This document shows, in pieces, positions 19,601-29,000 of a DNA stretch of 64,000 nt (position 1 is its first letter; each line of letters begins with the position of its first letter). The DNA is from Nitrospira sp. MA-1. Lineage in GTDB: Bacteria > Nitrospirota > Nitrospiria > Nitrospirales > UBA8639. The notes below the pieces were generated by a model. The model saw only the letters and a program-made list of their open reading frames with translations. It ran no database searches and was not told the DNA's origin. The translations under genes were made by a program, and so were the position numbers. Where the stretch lies: positions 231,001 through 295,000 of the forward strand of contig JAQJDB010000005.1 of NCBI GenBank assembly GCA_032139905.1. Direction: 5' to 3'.

Positions 19601-22600
19601 GAAGAGATTCTGGCTGCCGTTTGGACGGATGTCCTTCGTGTCGAACGAGTCGGTGTGCATGACAACTTTTTTGCGTTGGGAGGGGACTCGATTCGGACGT
19701 TGCAAGTGATTGCGCGTGCCAATCAGCAGGGTGTGAAGCTGACCCCCAAACAATTGTTCGAACATCAGACCGTTGCGACGGCCGCCGCCGTCGCGCACTG
19801 GAAGGACATGGCGCTTTCACACACTCACGCGGGGCCGGATAATTTATCGCTCGACAGGCCTCCGGCCCATAGCCAGGGCGCGAGTGAGAGTATTCAACAG
19901 ATTCCAACACAAACGTCCACTGAACAGTTGCGTCCGGTATATCCTCTGTCGGGAGTCGAACCGGACCGATTGCTTGAATTACGAGATGACTGGGCCGGCA
20001 TCGAAGATTGTTATCCCTTGTCGCCGATGCAGGAAGGCATGCTGTTTCACTCATTGATGAATCCCGGATCTGGGATGTATTTGATGCAGCAGCACTATGT
20101 CTGGGAAGGCCGGATGGATCGTGACGCTTTCGGTCGGGCCTGGCAGCGCGTCATCGACCGACACCCTATTTTACGTACATCCTTCATGTGGAAGGACCTC
20201 AATCGGCCGTTGCAACTCGTGCACCGTCGTGTGAATGCGGGGGAGGTCATTGAGGACCTGGATTGGTCACACCTGAGCGAGGAGGAACAGCGGGTGCAGA
20301 TGACAAGTGCCCTGGAACAGGAGCTCACCGTGGGTTTGGAGTTTACCCGTGCCCCTCTTATGCGGATCCGGCTCGTACGACAGGGCGACGATCGATGGAC
20401 CATTGTGCGCAGCTTCCATCATATCCTCACCGATGACTGGTGTTTTTCTCTCCTGATGATGGATTTCATGGAGCATTATGAAGCGTTCGTGGAAGGCCGG
20501 GATCTCAATGTGGCCTCACCCCCTCCCTATCGAGAGTATATTGCGTGGCTTCAGCGACAGGATCTTGGTGCCGCCCGGCGGTTCTGGGAATCGGAATTGG
20601 CCGGATTCACGATCCCGACTCCCCTCGGCATCGAGTGCCTGGAACGCGACGTTCCTCTCACGGAGTCGTCTGTGGGCGATGTGTATATGGAATTGTCGCC
20701 CGAGGTCTCCCGACGGCTGCAGGATCTGGCGCAGAGGTATCAATTGACTCCGAACACCTTTCTCCAAGGGGCATGGTCCATCCTGCTCGCCAGATATAGC
20801 GGGGAAGAAGATGTGCTGTTCGGAGTGACGGTCGCCGGCCGCCCTACCGATCTCCCTGGTGTTGAAGCGATCATGGGTTTGTTCATCAATACTCTGCCCC
20901 TTCGCGTGACGGTCCGTCCCCAGATTCCATTGATGACCTGGCTCAAAGACTTACTGGCCGCAAATTACCGGATCCGCCAGTACGAGTATGCGCCGTTGGT
21001 TCAGATTCAACAGTGGAGCGAAGTGCCTCCGGGACAAGCGCTGTTCCGAAGTTTGCTGGTTTTTGAAAATGCCCCGAAGGATTCACGGTTGGGCGAGGAT
21101 CGCCAGGACCGTGTCATTTCGTACGAGCACGACCGCGTGCATACGAACTATCCAGTGACGGTGGTCGGTTATCCGGGAGACCAGATGGGTGTCCGGCTGT
21201 CCTATGACCGGCGAATTCTGGAACATGTTGCGGTCGAGCGGATGCTGGGCCACCTCAAAGTATTGTTAGAAGCGATGGCGGCTTCTCCCGATGCCAACAT
21301 CCATGAACTTCCGATGGTTGGAGACGCGGAACGACAACGCATCCTGATGGACTGGAACGATACCGATGGGGTGGAAAAGATTGATGAGCAGTTCCCGGCA
21401 TTGTTCGAAGCCCAAGTGGTGCAGACACCCGAGGCGATTGCTGTACAAAGCGGAAGCCACAGTCTCAGCTATAAGGACCTTAATCGTGCCGGGAACCGAA
21501 TTGCCCATGCCTTGCGCGCTTTGGAGACGGGACCTGACACGCTCGTAGCCGTACTCGATGAACGCGGGCTCACGCTCATGTCGATGATCATTGGCATCCT
21601 GAAGGCGGGTGGTGCCTATGTTCCCTTGGATTTGCACCACCCTGTCGAGCGCATCGCCCATGTGCTTTCCGCCAGCCGGACACGAGTCGTCGTGAGCCGG
21701 GAGGAACATTCCGGATTGCTGGCTAAGGTGGTTGCACTTCTCCCCAAGGAGCGGAAGCCGAAAATTCTTATACTGGAACGGATGGCCTTGGAGAACTGGC
21801 CCGAAGAGAATCCCAGTCCGATCGACGTACGAAACCATCTTGCCTATGTCATCTATACATCGGGGTCGACCGGTTTCCCCAAGGGCGCCATGGTCGATTG
21901 CAAGGGGATGCTGAATCATCTCACGAGCAAGGTTCCGACGTTACGCCTCGGTCCTGCGGATATCGTGGCTCAGACCGCATCACAATGTTTCGATATTTCC
22001 GTATGGCAGTTTCTCTCTCCGATTTTGTGCGGTGCCTGTGTTCACATCGTTGGGGACGATGTGGTTCGGGATCCTGAGCGGCTTCTGCAAGAAGTGGCAG
22101 GCCGGAAGATCACGGTGCTGGAGGTCGTACCGTCTCTCTTATCCAGCATGTTGGAATGTTCTCCTTTGCCGTTGACGCACCTGCGATGGCTTCTTCCGAC
22201 GGGAGAGGCCCTATCTCCCGAGTTGTGTCGCCGATGGTTATCCCGGTATCCGCATGTCCCGCTTGTGAATGCTTATGGACCTGCGGAATGTTCTGACGAT
22301 GTGGCCATCGCGTGTATTGAGCATATGCCGAGCGAACAAATGACTCGAATGCCTATCGGGAGGCCGATCAGTCGGGTGCGTCTGTACATCGTCGATCGCC
22401 ATCTCGAACCTGTGCCGGCAGGTGTCGCCGGTGAGCTCTGTGTGGGCGGCGCGGCCGTGGGGCGCGGATATGTGTACGATCCCGCCCGAACTGCCGAAGT
22501 GTTCGTGCCGGACCCATTTAGTTGCGAGAGTGGCGGACGTCTGTACCGGACAGGAGATCTTGCACGCCATCGATCCGACGGGATGATTGAATTTATCGGC

Positions 22601-25600
22601 CGCCGCGACTATCAGGTCAAGATCCGCGGTTTCCGTATTGAATTGGGTGAGATCGAAGCTCGGTTGTCCCAACATCAGGACATTGCGCGTAGCGTCGTGG
22701 TTGTCAGGGAAGACCAGCCGGGACGGAAACAGTTGGTTGCCTATGTCGTGACGACTCAGCCATTGACTGGCGAAGCGCTCCGCATGTTTGTCAGACAGGC
22801 ATTGCCGGACTATATGGTGCCGGTGGCCGTTGTATTTCTCGCTTCGCTGCCTTTGACCCCTAACGGGAAAATCAACCGGAAAGCGTTGCCTGCGCCGGAA
22901 AGCGATCGAACAGAGGAGACATGGGAGGCACCGACCACCCCGACCCAGGATCTTGTCGCGGGAATTTGGTCGGAGGTTCTCGGAACGGATCGCGTCGGAC
23001 GAGGGGATCAGTTTTTCGAGCTTGGCGGCCATTCCCTCTTGGCTACCCAAGTGATGTCCCGCGTGCGGGCGGCGTTTCAACTCGAACTTCCACTCCGGAG
23101 TCTCTTTGATTTTCCGACGGTGGAGGAATTTGCCGCTGCCATCGATCGGGCCGGGGCTCAGGAAGCAGGGGCATTGGCCCCGCCGATTGTGCCTGTGGTG
23201 CGGACGGAACGCCTCCCGCTTTCATTTGCGCAACAGAGACTCTGGTTCCTGGCTCAAATGGATCCTGAAAGCGGAGCCTATAACCTTCCCTTTGCGTTGC
23301 GGTTGGAAGGGTCTTTGAACCGTGCCGCGCTAGAAGAGAGTTTTGTGGAACTGGTCCGCCGGCATGAAACATTACGAACCACGTTCCCATCGCTCGATGG
23401 TGAAGCGCGACAGGTCATCGTTCCATCGGAACGCTTTGCGCTTGAGACCGAAGATCTGACGGGGTGTCCTGAAGAAGAGCGGGCGGCTACGATCATGCAA
23501 TATGCGCAGGGAGAAGCGCATCGGCCGTTCGCGTTAGAGCGTGATTTGCCGATACGCGCCAGATTGTTACGATTGAAGCCTGATGAGCACATTTTGCTGG
23601 TGACCGTTCATCACATAGCCGCGGATGCCTGGTCGCTGGCTCTCGTCACGAATGAGGTGGCCACCGTGTATACGGCACGGGTCGATGCGCTGGCCAGGCC
23701 ATCTGAAGACTCCACCATGTCGATGAAGGGCCGTCTTCCGGACCTGCCGGTTCAGTATAGTGATTTTTCATCATGGCAGCGTGAGTGGCTGCAGGGCACG
23801 CGTTTGGAAAAGGAAGTCGGTTATTGGAAGCAACGTTTGGGATCCAATCCGCCGCAATTGGCGTTGCGGACCGATCATCCTCGCCCGGATGTTCAGACAT
23901 ATCGCGGCGGTCGTCTCACGTTTCTCATTCCAAAGGAAGTGAGCGAACCATTGAGAGCGCTAAGCCGTCGGCAGGGGGCGACGGTTTTTATGACGCTGTT
24001 GGCGGCATTTCAGGTGTTGCTGGCCCGTTCTACCGGACAAACCGATATTCTCGTCGGCACAGATGTGGCCAATCGAAATCGCCACGAGACCGAACATCTG
24101 GTCGGATTCTTCGTGAATCTTCTTCCGTTACGGACGGATGTGAGCGGCAATCCGTCGTTCATCGACTTGTTGGGACGTGTGCGTGAAGTCGCATTGGGAG
24201 CTTACGCGCATCAGGATGTCCCTTTTGAAAAGATCGTTGAGGCTCTCAAATTGTCGCGGGATCTCAGCCGGAACCCTTTGGTGCAAGTCTTGTTTGTCCT
24301 GCAGAACGTTCCCCCTCCCTCGTTGCAACTTCCCGATTTACATGTGGAGTCGTTGGAATTTGAACATGATGTCTCACGGTTCGATCTTGGGTTATTTATG
24401 GAGGAGACGGAAGAGGGCTTCGCTGGTGTCTGGAAATTCAGTCGCGATCTCTTTGAGCCCGAGACCATCGCTCTGTTCGCGCAGCGTTTTATCACTCTGC
24501 TCCGGCAAATCGTGATGTCGCCTGATCGTAGAATAGACCACCTGGATTTACTGAGTGCGGAAGATAAGGAGGCGCGCATCATGGAAGCTAAGCAACGGGA
24601 AGAGGGAAAATTTCAACGATTTAAAAACATCAAGCCGAAGACCGTCGCATTGTCACAGCGCACTCTGGTAACGAGTCAGCCGCTTTTGCCCGATCGTGCG
24701 CTTCCGCTGCTGTTCTCTCCTGCGGTGGATGATGTCGATCTAGCCGGTTGGGCTCAGTCGAATCAGACCATGCTTCAGCGCGACTTATTGAAGCATGGTG
24801 CACTGCTCTTCAGGGGATTTTCGACGCGAACGGTTGCAGACTTCGAGGCGGCCGCGCAGGCTGTCTGCCCTGACCTATTCGGAGAGTATGGTGATTTGCC
24901 TCGTGAGAAAAGCGGGCGTCACGTCTATGGGTCCACTCCGTACCCTTCGGATAAGGCGATTCTCTTTCACAATGAAAGCTCGCACATGCATCGCTGGCCC
25001 CAAAAGCAATTCTTTTTTTGTATGCAGGCCGCCCCTGAAGGAGGTGAGACTCCGATTGTCGATTGTCGAACCATGTATCAGCGTCTTCATCCTGAACTCC
25101 GCGACCGGCTCCAGTCGAAACAGCTCATGTATGTCCGAAATTTTACTCCCGGTGTCGATGTCAGTTGGCAGGATTTCTTTCGAACTTCCGACCAATCTGT
25201 CGTCGAAGAAATGTGTGCCCGGAACGGTATGGAATGTCTGTGGATGGAGAACGACTCGTTGCGCACCAGACAGGTCTGCCCGGCGGTGATCGAGCATCCC
25301 AAAACAGGCGAGTGGGTGTTCTTCAATCAGATCCAACTTCATCATGTGTCTTGTCTGGAACCGGCAGTGCGAGAGTCGCTGTTATCAATGCTCGGAAGGG
25401 AGTCGATTCCGCGCAATGTCTACTATGGTGACGGCTCTCCCATCGATGATGCGATTGTCGCGGATATTGGTGAGCTGTATGAACGGACGGCGGTGCGGTT
25501 TCGTTGGCAGGAAGGCGATCTTCTCATGCTGGACAATATGCTTGTGGCACATGCCCGCGATCCCTTTGCCGGCCCCCGCAAGATCCTCGTCGCGATGGGA

Positions 25601-25642
25601 GACATGATCAGCCAGGCCACTTTTCAATCCGTTACCGTATAG
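16631..25642 (+). CDS. NRPS 3: C-A(Asp)-T-C-A(Dab-like)-T-C-beta-hydroxylase
   Basis: Synthetase of 3,003 residues. C5 (YLSPLQQGLLFHR, HHHILLDGWS) follows the E domain of NRPS 2 and should be the D-accepting type. A5 reads D-L-T-K-I-G-H-V-G-K, an Asp-type code. T5 has Ser1020. C6 has HHILTDDWC (Gly replaced by Asp). A6 reads D-I-W-E-L-T-A-D-D-K (Dab-like). T6 has Ser2135. C7 (SFAQQRLWFLAQ, HHIAADAWS near 2327) is not followed by an A domain. After a linker comes a fused TauD/SyrP-like oxygenase (about 2690-3003) with His2780-x-Glu2782, His2974 and 2-oxoglutarate Arg2983. Hydroxylases fused this way (IbetaH-Asp subtype) are reported to give L-threo beta-hydroxyaspartate with a partner interface domain, which is present at the start of NRPS 4. 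Confidence 0.93.
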   Translation: MRDKPDIESMYYLSPLQQGLLFHRIADAGADPYFYQYVYSLKGALRPDAFDRAWQVVVKRHSILRTAFVWEGVDKPVQVVRREASLSIERHDWREVPEVEHHRMLQSLLDLDRSSGWDFLMPPLMRLHLVRTKAEKWLLINSHHHILLDGWSMALLLKDVLAAYEAAVEGRTFAFTASRPYRDYISWLNRQDMQQAESYWREALKGFSTPTTLSIEPPQDHEEENSLPFAEQSLRISSPRTTTLQSFCRQLRVTLNTMIQGAWALLLHRYSGESDVLFGATVSGRPADLPGVAEMVGLFINTVPIRVAIHPDMALSTWLRGVQEQNSLLRQYEWTPLASIQRWSETAGGLALFDSLVVFESYPEMDAGDFPQVLTVEPVSVHESGAYTLTTGRNNYPLSLMVEPGRETKLIVSYAYRRFGHAAVSRLLRHLDTLLDNMMTASERPLRELSLLPEEERQQLTAWNRVASPSPAFDVCVHTLFEAQVQERPDALAVETPFERLSYRELDRRANRLAHYLQERGVKPEIRVAICLERSVDLVIALLAVLKAGGAYVPMDPGFPEARLAQMVTDSAAVVVLSNSSQAEKFSGFKDNLVLLDQMVGDIAQRDDHRPSTAVMSQNLAYVIYTSGSTGQPKGVAVEHRQIVQYVRTVMDRLAFPVEAGMAAVSTVAADLGNTALFGALCSGRSLHLLSADHGFDPNAMAAYMHDHAVDVLKIVPSHLHGLLSAEYPERVLPRRCLILGGEAVRPDLIERVRTLVPECAIVNHYGPTETTVGVLTHRVEGVSPDERGVPIGRPLPSTPVYVLDPQGQQVPIGIPGELYVGGGQITRGYLGRPDITAERFLPDAFGGGAGHRLYRTGDRVRVRTDGVIEFLGRVDNQVKVRGFRIELGEIDAHLRLEPSIAEAVTVVPEAPDGARQLVAYVVENSTIDTSAIRDRLALRLPEYMVPQTIVALDALPLTPNGKVDRTALQNLKQHLSFDDATFVAPRNPIEEILAAVWTDVLRVERVGVHDNFFALGGDSIRTLQVIARANQQGVKLTPKQLFEHQTVATAAAVAHWKDMALSHTHAGPDNLSLDRPPAHSQGASESIQQIPTQTSTEQLRPVYPLSGVEPDRLLELRDDWAGIEDCYPLSPMQEGMLFHSLMNPGSGMYLMQQHYVWEGRMDRDAFGRAWQRVIDRHPILRTSFMWKDLNRPLQLVHRRVNAGEVIEDLDWSHLSEEEQRVQMTSALEQELTVGLEFTRAPLMRIRLVRQGDDRWTIVRSFHHILTDDWCFSLLMMDFMEHYEAFVEGRDLNVASPPPYREYIAWLQRQDLGAARRFWESELAGFTIPTPLGIECLERDVPLTESSVGDVYMELSPEVSRRLQDLAQRYQLTPNTFLQGAWSILLARYSGEEDVLFGVTVAGRPTDLPGVEAIMGLFINTLPLRVTVRPQIPLMTWLKDLLAANYRIRQYEYAPLVQIQQWSEVPPGQALFRSLLVFENAPKDSRLGEDRQDRVISYEHDRVHTNYPVTVVGYPGDQMGVRLSYDRRILEHVAVERMLGHLKVLLEAMAASPDANIHELPMVGDAERQRILMDWNDTDGVEKIDEQFPALFEAQVVQTPEAIAVQSGSHSLSYKDLNRAGNRIAHALRALETGPDTLVAVLDERGLTLMSMIIGILKAGGAYVPLDLHHPVERIAHVLSASRTRVVVSREEHSGLLAKVVALLPKERKPKILILERMALENWPEENPSPIDVRNHLAYVIYTSGSTGFPKGAMVDCKGMLNHLTSKVPTLRLGPADIVAQTASQCFDISVWQFLSPILCGACVHIVGDDVVRDPERLLQEVAGRKITVLEVVPSLLSSMLECSPLPLTHLRWLLPTGEALSPELCRRWLSRYPHVPLVNAYGPAECSDDVAIACIEHMPSEQMTRMPIGRPISRVRLYIVDRHLEPVPAGVAGELCVGGAAVGRGYVYDPARTAEVFVPDPFSCESGGRLYRTGDLARHRSDGMIEFIGRRDYQVKIRGFRIELGEIEARLSQHQDIARSVVVVREDQPGRKQLVAYVVTTQPLTGEALRMFVRQALPDYMVPVAVVFLASLPLTPNGKINRKALPAPESDRTEETWEAPTTPTQDLVAGIWSEVLGTDRVGRGDQFFELGGHSLLATQVMSRVRAAFQLELPLRSLFDFPTVEEFAAAIDRAGAQEAGALAPPIVPVVRTERLPLSFAQQRLWFLAQMDPESGAYNLPFALRLEGSLNRAALEESFVELVRRHETLRTTFPSLDGEARQVIVPSERFALETEDLTGCPEEERAATIMQYAQGEAHRPFALERDLPIRARLLRLKPDEHILLVTVHHIAADAWSLALVTNEVATVYTARVDALARPSEDSTMSMKGRLPDLPVQYSDFSSWQREWLQGTRLEKEVGYWKQRLGSNPPQLALRTDHPRPDVQTYRGGRLTFLIPKEVSEPLRALSRRQGATVFMTLLAAFQVLLARSTGQTDILVGTDVANRNRHETEHLVGFFVNLLPLRTDVSGNPSFIDLLGRVREVALGAYAHQDVPFEKIVEALKLSRDLSRNPLVQVLFVLQNVPPPSLQLPDLHVESLEFEHDVSRFDLGLFMEETEEGFAGVWKFSRDLFEPETIALFAQRFITLLRQIVMSPDRRIDHLDLLSAEDKEARIMEAKQREEGKFQRFKNIKPKTVALSQRTLVTSQPLLPDRALPLLFSPAVDDVDLAGWAQSNQTMLQRDLLKHGALLFRGFSTRTVADFEAAAQAVCPDLFGEYGDLPREKSGRHVYGSTPYPSDKAILFHNESSHMHRWPQKQFFFCMQAAPEGGETPIVDCRTMYQRLHPELRDRLQSKQLMYVRNFTPGVDVSWQDFFRTSDQSVVEEMCARNGMECLWMENDSLRTRQVCPAVIEHPKTGEWVFFNQIQLHHVSCLEPAVRESLLSMLGRESIPRNVYYGDGSPIDDAIVADIGELYERTAVRFRWQEGDLLMLDNMLVAHARDPFAGPRKILVAMGDMISQATFQSVTV

Positions 25643-25650
25643 GAAGACGT

Positions 25651-25737
25651 ATGGCACAGGAGATCTACGTGCAAAGGATTCGGCTGTCTCTCAACCAAAA
25701 GCGGCTATGCGGATCTCAACAACATCGTGAGGGGTAG
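25651..25737 (+). pseudogene. remnant of an NRPS start (interface-domain N-terminus)
   Basis: A 28-codon open frame begins 8 bases after the NRPS 3 stop. Its translation aligns with the start of NRPS 4: QRIRLSLNQKRL against QGIRLSPQQKHL, then QQHREG against DHRPREA. It ends at a premature stop and the homology is then lost. It looks like the first codons of a former interface-domain NRPS gene that once followed NRPS 3. Confidence 0.7.
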
Positions 25738-25779
25738 CATACCCAGGCCAAGCGATGCTTGATGGCACATTTGTAATAA

Positions 25780-26045
25780 CCTGCCGGCATCTTGTTCCAT
25801 GGGTTTCCAATTACGTCCCTTTGTTGGGGGATGGGACGACTTTCTCGGAATGCCTATTTCGGGGATGGTTCGCCAATCGACGATGCGGTTGGCAAGAAAA
25901 TCGGTGAAATCTACGAGCGAATGGCGCTCCACTTAGCATGGCAAACAGGCGAACTCCTATTATTGGACAACATGTTGGTCGCCCACACCCGAGATTCCTA
26001 TGATTGGCCAGGCAAGATCGTCGTGCAATGGGGACATGGTGTATC
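25780..26045 (+). pseudogene. remnant of a fused aspartyl beta-hydroxylase C-terminus
   Basis: One frame in this stretch reads SRNAYFGDGSPIDDAVGKK, then LLLLDNMLVAHTRDSYDW and KIVVQWGHG. This matches the last 85 or so residues of the oxygenase domain of NRPS 3 (PRNVYYGDGSPIDDAI, LMLDNMLVAHARDPF, KILVAMGDM). The distal iron His and surrounding motif survive, but there is no upstream hydroxylase body and the part before about 25816 is out of frame. It is therefore a fossil. It sits directly before NRPS 4, the place a fused hydroxylase would hold if another synthetase had ended here. Confidence 0.8.
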
Positions 26046-26081
26046 AAGAGGCAAGGCAGATGATCGACGTATAAAAGGGGC

Positions 26082-29000
26082 ATGGTGATGCAACAGAATC
26101 TTCAAGGAATCCGGCTTTCTCCCCAGCAAAAACATCTTTGGATGCTCCAAGGAGATCATCGACCTCGAGAGGCCCACTGTTCGGTGGTGTTGGAGGGTCC
26201 ACTCAATGTCGCAACATTGGAAGCAGCGATGCAATCCGTGGTGGGCCAGTATGAGATTTTCAGGACGACCTTTCATCGTGAATCTGGAGTAAAAGTGCCG
26301 TTTCAAGTCATTCATGATTCGTGTGAGCTGTCATGGCACCATCTGGATTTAAGCCACCTGGCCGTCGAGCAACACGAACAGGAACTCCGGCGCCTGATCG
26401 ATGAACAGCAGATCTGGCCGTTCGACTTCGAGACTCTCCCTCATTTATGTCTCCGTTTGGCGAAGTTCTCGCTCCGGAAGCATGCGTTGCTCATTCGTCT
26501 GCCTGCGTTATGCGCGGATGCTTGGACCATTAGAAATCTCATCCGGCAGCTTTCATCGACCTATCAGGCTAGTTGTGAAGGCAGGGAATGTTCCAGCGAC
26601 CCGGTCCAGTACGTGCAATTCTCTGAATGGCAAAATGAGTTGCTGACAGACAAAGATGTAAAAGCAGGCCAGACCTATTGGCATGGTCAAGACTTTCGTT
26701 CCTCTCCTCCACTCGTCCTTCCGTTTGAACGCCCTGAAACGAACCACACACAACCGCGCCGGCAGGAACATTGCAGAGATCTGGATCCTTCAGTTGTAGA
26801 AATCCTGACAAGCATGGCCCTGCAGTCTCAGAGTCCGATTGCATCCATGTTGCTGGGGGCCTGGTATGCGCTCTTGTGGAAGTTGACTGGCAAACAGGAG
26901 TTGGTGGTCGCGACGCTCTGTGAGGGAAGGCCCTATGAAGAGCTGGAGGAGAGCATGGGGTTGTTCGCCAAGTGGCTGCCGGTCCGTTATCGAGTCAGTC
27001 CCGATAGCCGATGGCATGAGGTGGTGTCTCAGGTGGATGACTTGGTCAACGAAGGCAGGTCCTGGCAAGAGCATTTTGTTTGGGATGATGATGACGAAAT
27101 CATGGAAACCGTGGAAGAAAATCTGTTCGGATTCAGTTATGAACCATGCCCGGATGCATCCATCGCCGGGGGTGTCACATTTCTGCTGCATTGGCACGGG
27201 GCATGTTTTGATCGATTCAAAATGAAACTGTCCTGTACCCATGGGTCAGGATCCCTGCGCATGACGTTCACCTATGATCCTGACCGTTTTTCTCGTCTGG
27301 CTGTCCAATGCCTGTCCGAGCAGTTTGAAGCTTTGCTGGCCTCGGTCTTCGGTCAGCCGGATGCCCGACTGGACACGTTATCCATCCTGAGTGAGTCTGC
27401 ACGTCGACGAGTGCTCGTTGATTTCAATGAGACTTCATGGTCGGGCCCTTCTCAGGTCTGTTTGCACGAGTTGTTTGAAGCCCAGTGCGCGAAGGATCCG
27501 ACCCGGGTCGCTGTGGTCTGTCAGAATGAGTCCTTAACCTATGCCGAACTGAATGGACGGGCCAACAGGGTCGCCCGGTATCTGCGTCGTCATGGCGTCG
27601 GACCTCTCACGCTTGTGGGGTTATGGGTGGAACGTTCCGTTGAGATGGTCGTCGGGCTATTGGGCATTCTGAAAGCGGGAGCGTCCTATGTCCCCCTCGA
27701 TCCCGGCGCGCCCGTGGCGCGGCTTCATTCTCTTTTGAAACAGATTGATGTTTCCTGGTTGGTGACCCAAGAGGCTCTTCTGTCGCAAGAACTGGGTTTC
27801 AATGGAACGATTTTGTGTTTGGACCGTGATCGGTCTCTCCTTGATAACGAATTGCACGAGAATTTGGGCTGCTTAGTTTCCCCTCACGCTTTGGCATATG
27901 TGATTTATACCTCCGGATCGACAGGGGCGCCCAAAGGGGTGGCCGTCACGCACCATAACATCGTGAACTACACATCGAGTGTCAGTCAAATCCTTTCGAT
28001 GGAGGCGGGCTGGGGGTTTGCCACCGTGTCGACGCTCAGTGCCGATTTAGGAAATACCGTCGTCTTTCCTTCCTTAACGTCGGGAGGGACTCTTCACATT
28101 ATTCCGTATGAAACCGCCATGAACGGGAACATGCTGGCCGACTATTTCACCTCTCATCAGATCGATGTCCTGAAGGTGGTACCCTCGCATTTTCAGGCGC
28201 TTCTTCGTTCAACAGACGGTGCCACGTTTATGCCGAAGAAATATCTAATTTTCGGTGGAGAAGTTTTGTCGGTTGAACTGGCCAATTGGGTCATCGCCCG
28301 TTCAAACGGGTGTTCGGTGGTCAATCACTATGGCCCGACTGAAACCACGATCGGGTCTCTCCTTTTTCCTCTCAGCTCTGGTTCGACTGAAGGGTTTCGC
28401 TTGAGTTCCACTGTCCCCATTGGGCGCCCGCTGGGGAACATCCAAGCCTTCATCATGGATGAGCGACTCGAACCTGTCGCAGTGGGTGTTGCCGGAGAGT
28501 TGTACATTGCCGGGATGGGGGTGGCCTGGGGATATCTTCATCAACCGGCTCAGACCGCCGAACGATTTCTTCCTCATCCTTATTCGGCCGAACCGGGGGC
28601 CCGATGGTATCGGACCGGAGACCTGGCTCGATTGACACCTGATGGCACCATTGAATTTTTAGGGCGTCGAGACCAACAGATCAAGCTTCGCGGCTTCCGG
28701 ATTGAATTGGGAGAGATTGAAGCCCACCTCGGCCAAGCTCCTGGAGTGCGCGAGGGGGTAGTAGTGGTGCGGGAAGACGCATCTAATGAAAAATCCCTGA
28801 TGGCCTATGTAGTTTCCTCAGGAGAGTCTGCTCTCACGTTCAGCATCATTCGGGACTATCTGAAGGACCGGCTGCCGGATTATATGGTACCCAGAACGGT
28901 GGTGTTTCTGGATTCCTTCCCCTTAACGTCGAACGGAAAGGTGGATCGAAAAGCGTTACTCGCTTTTGATGGAGAACGGCTCACGGCGGAGTATTTGGCT

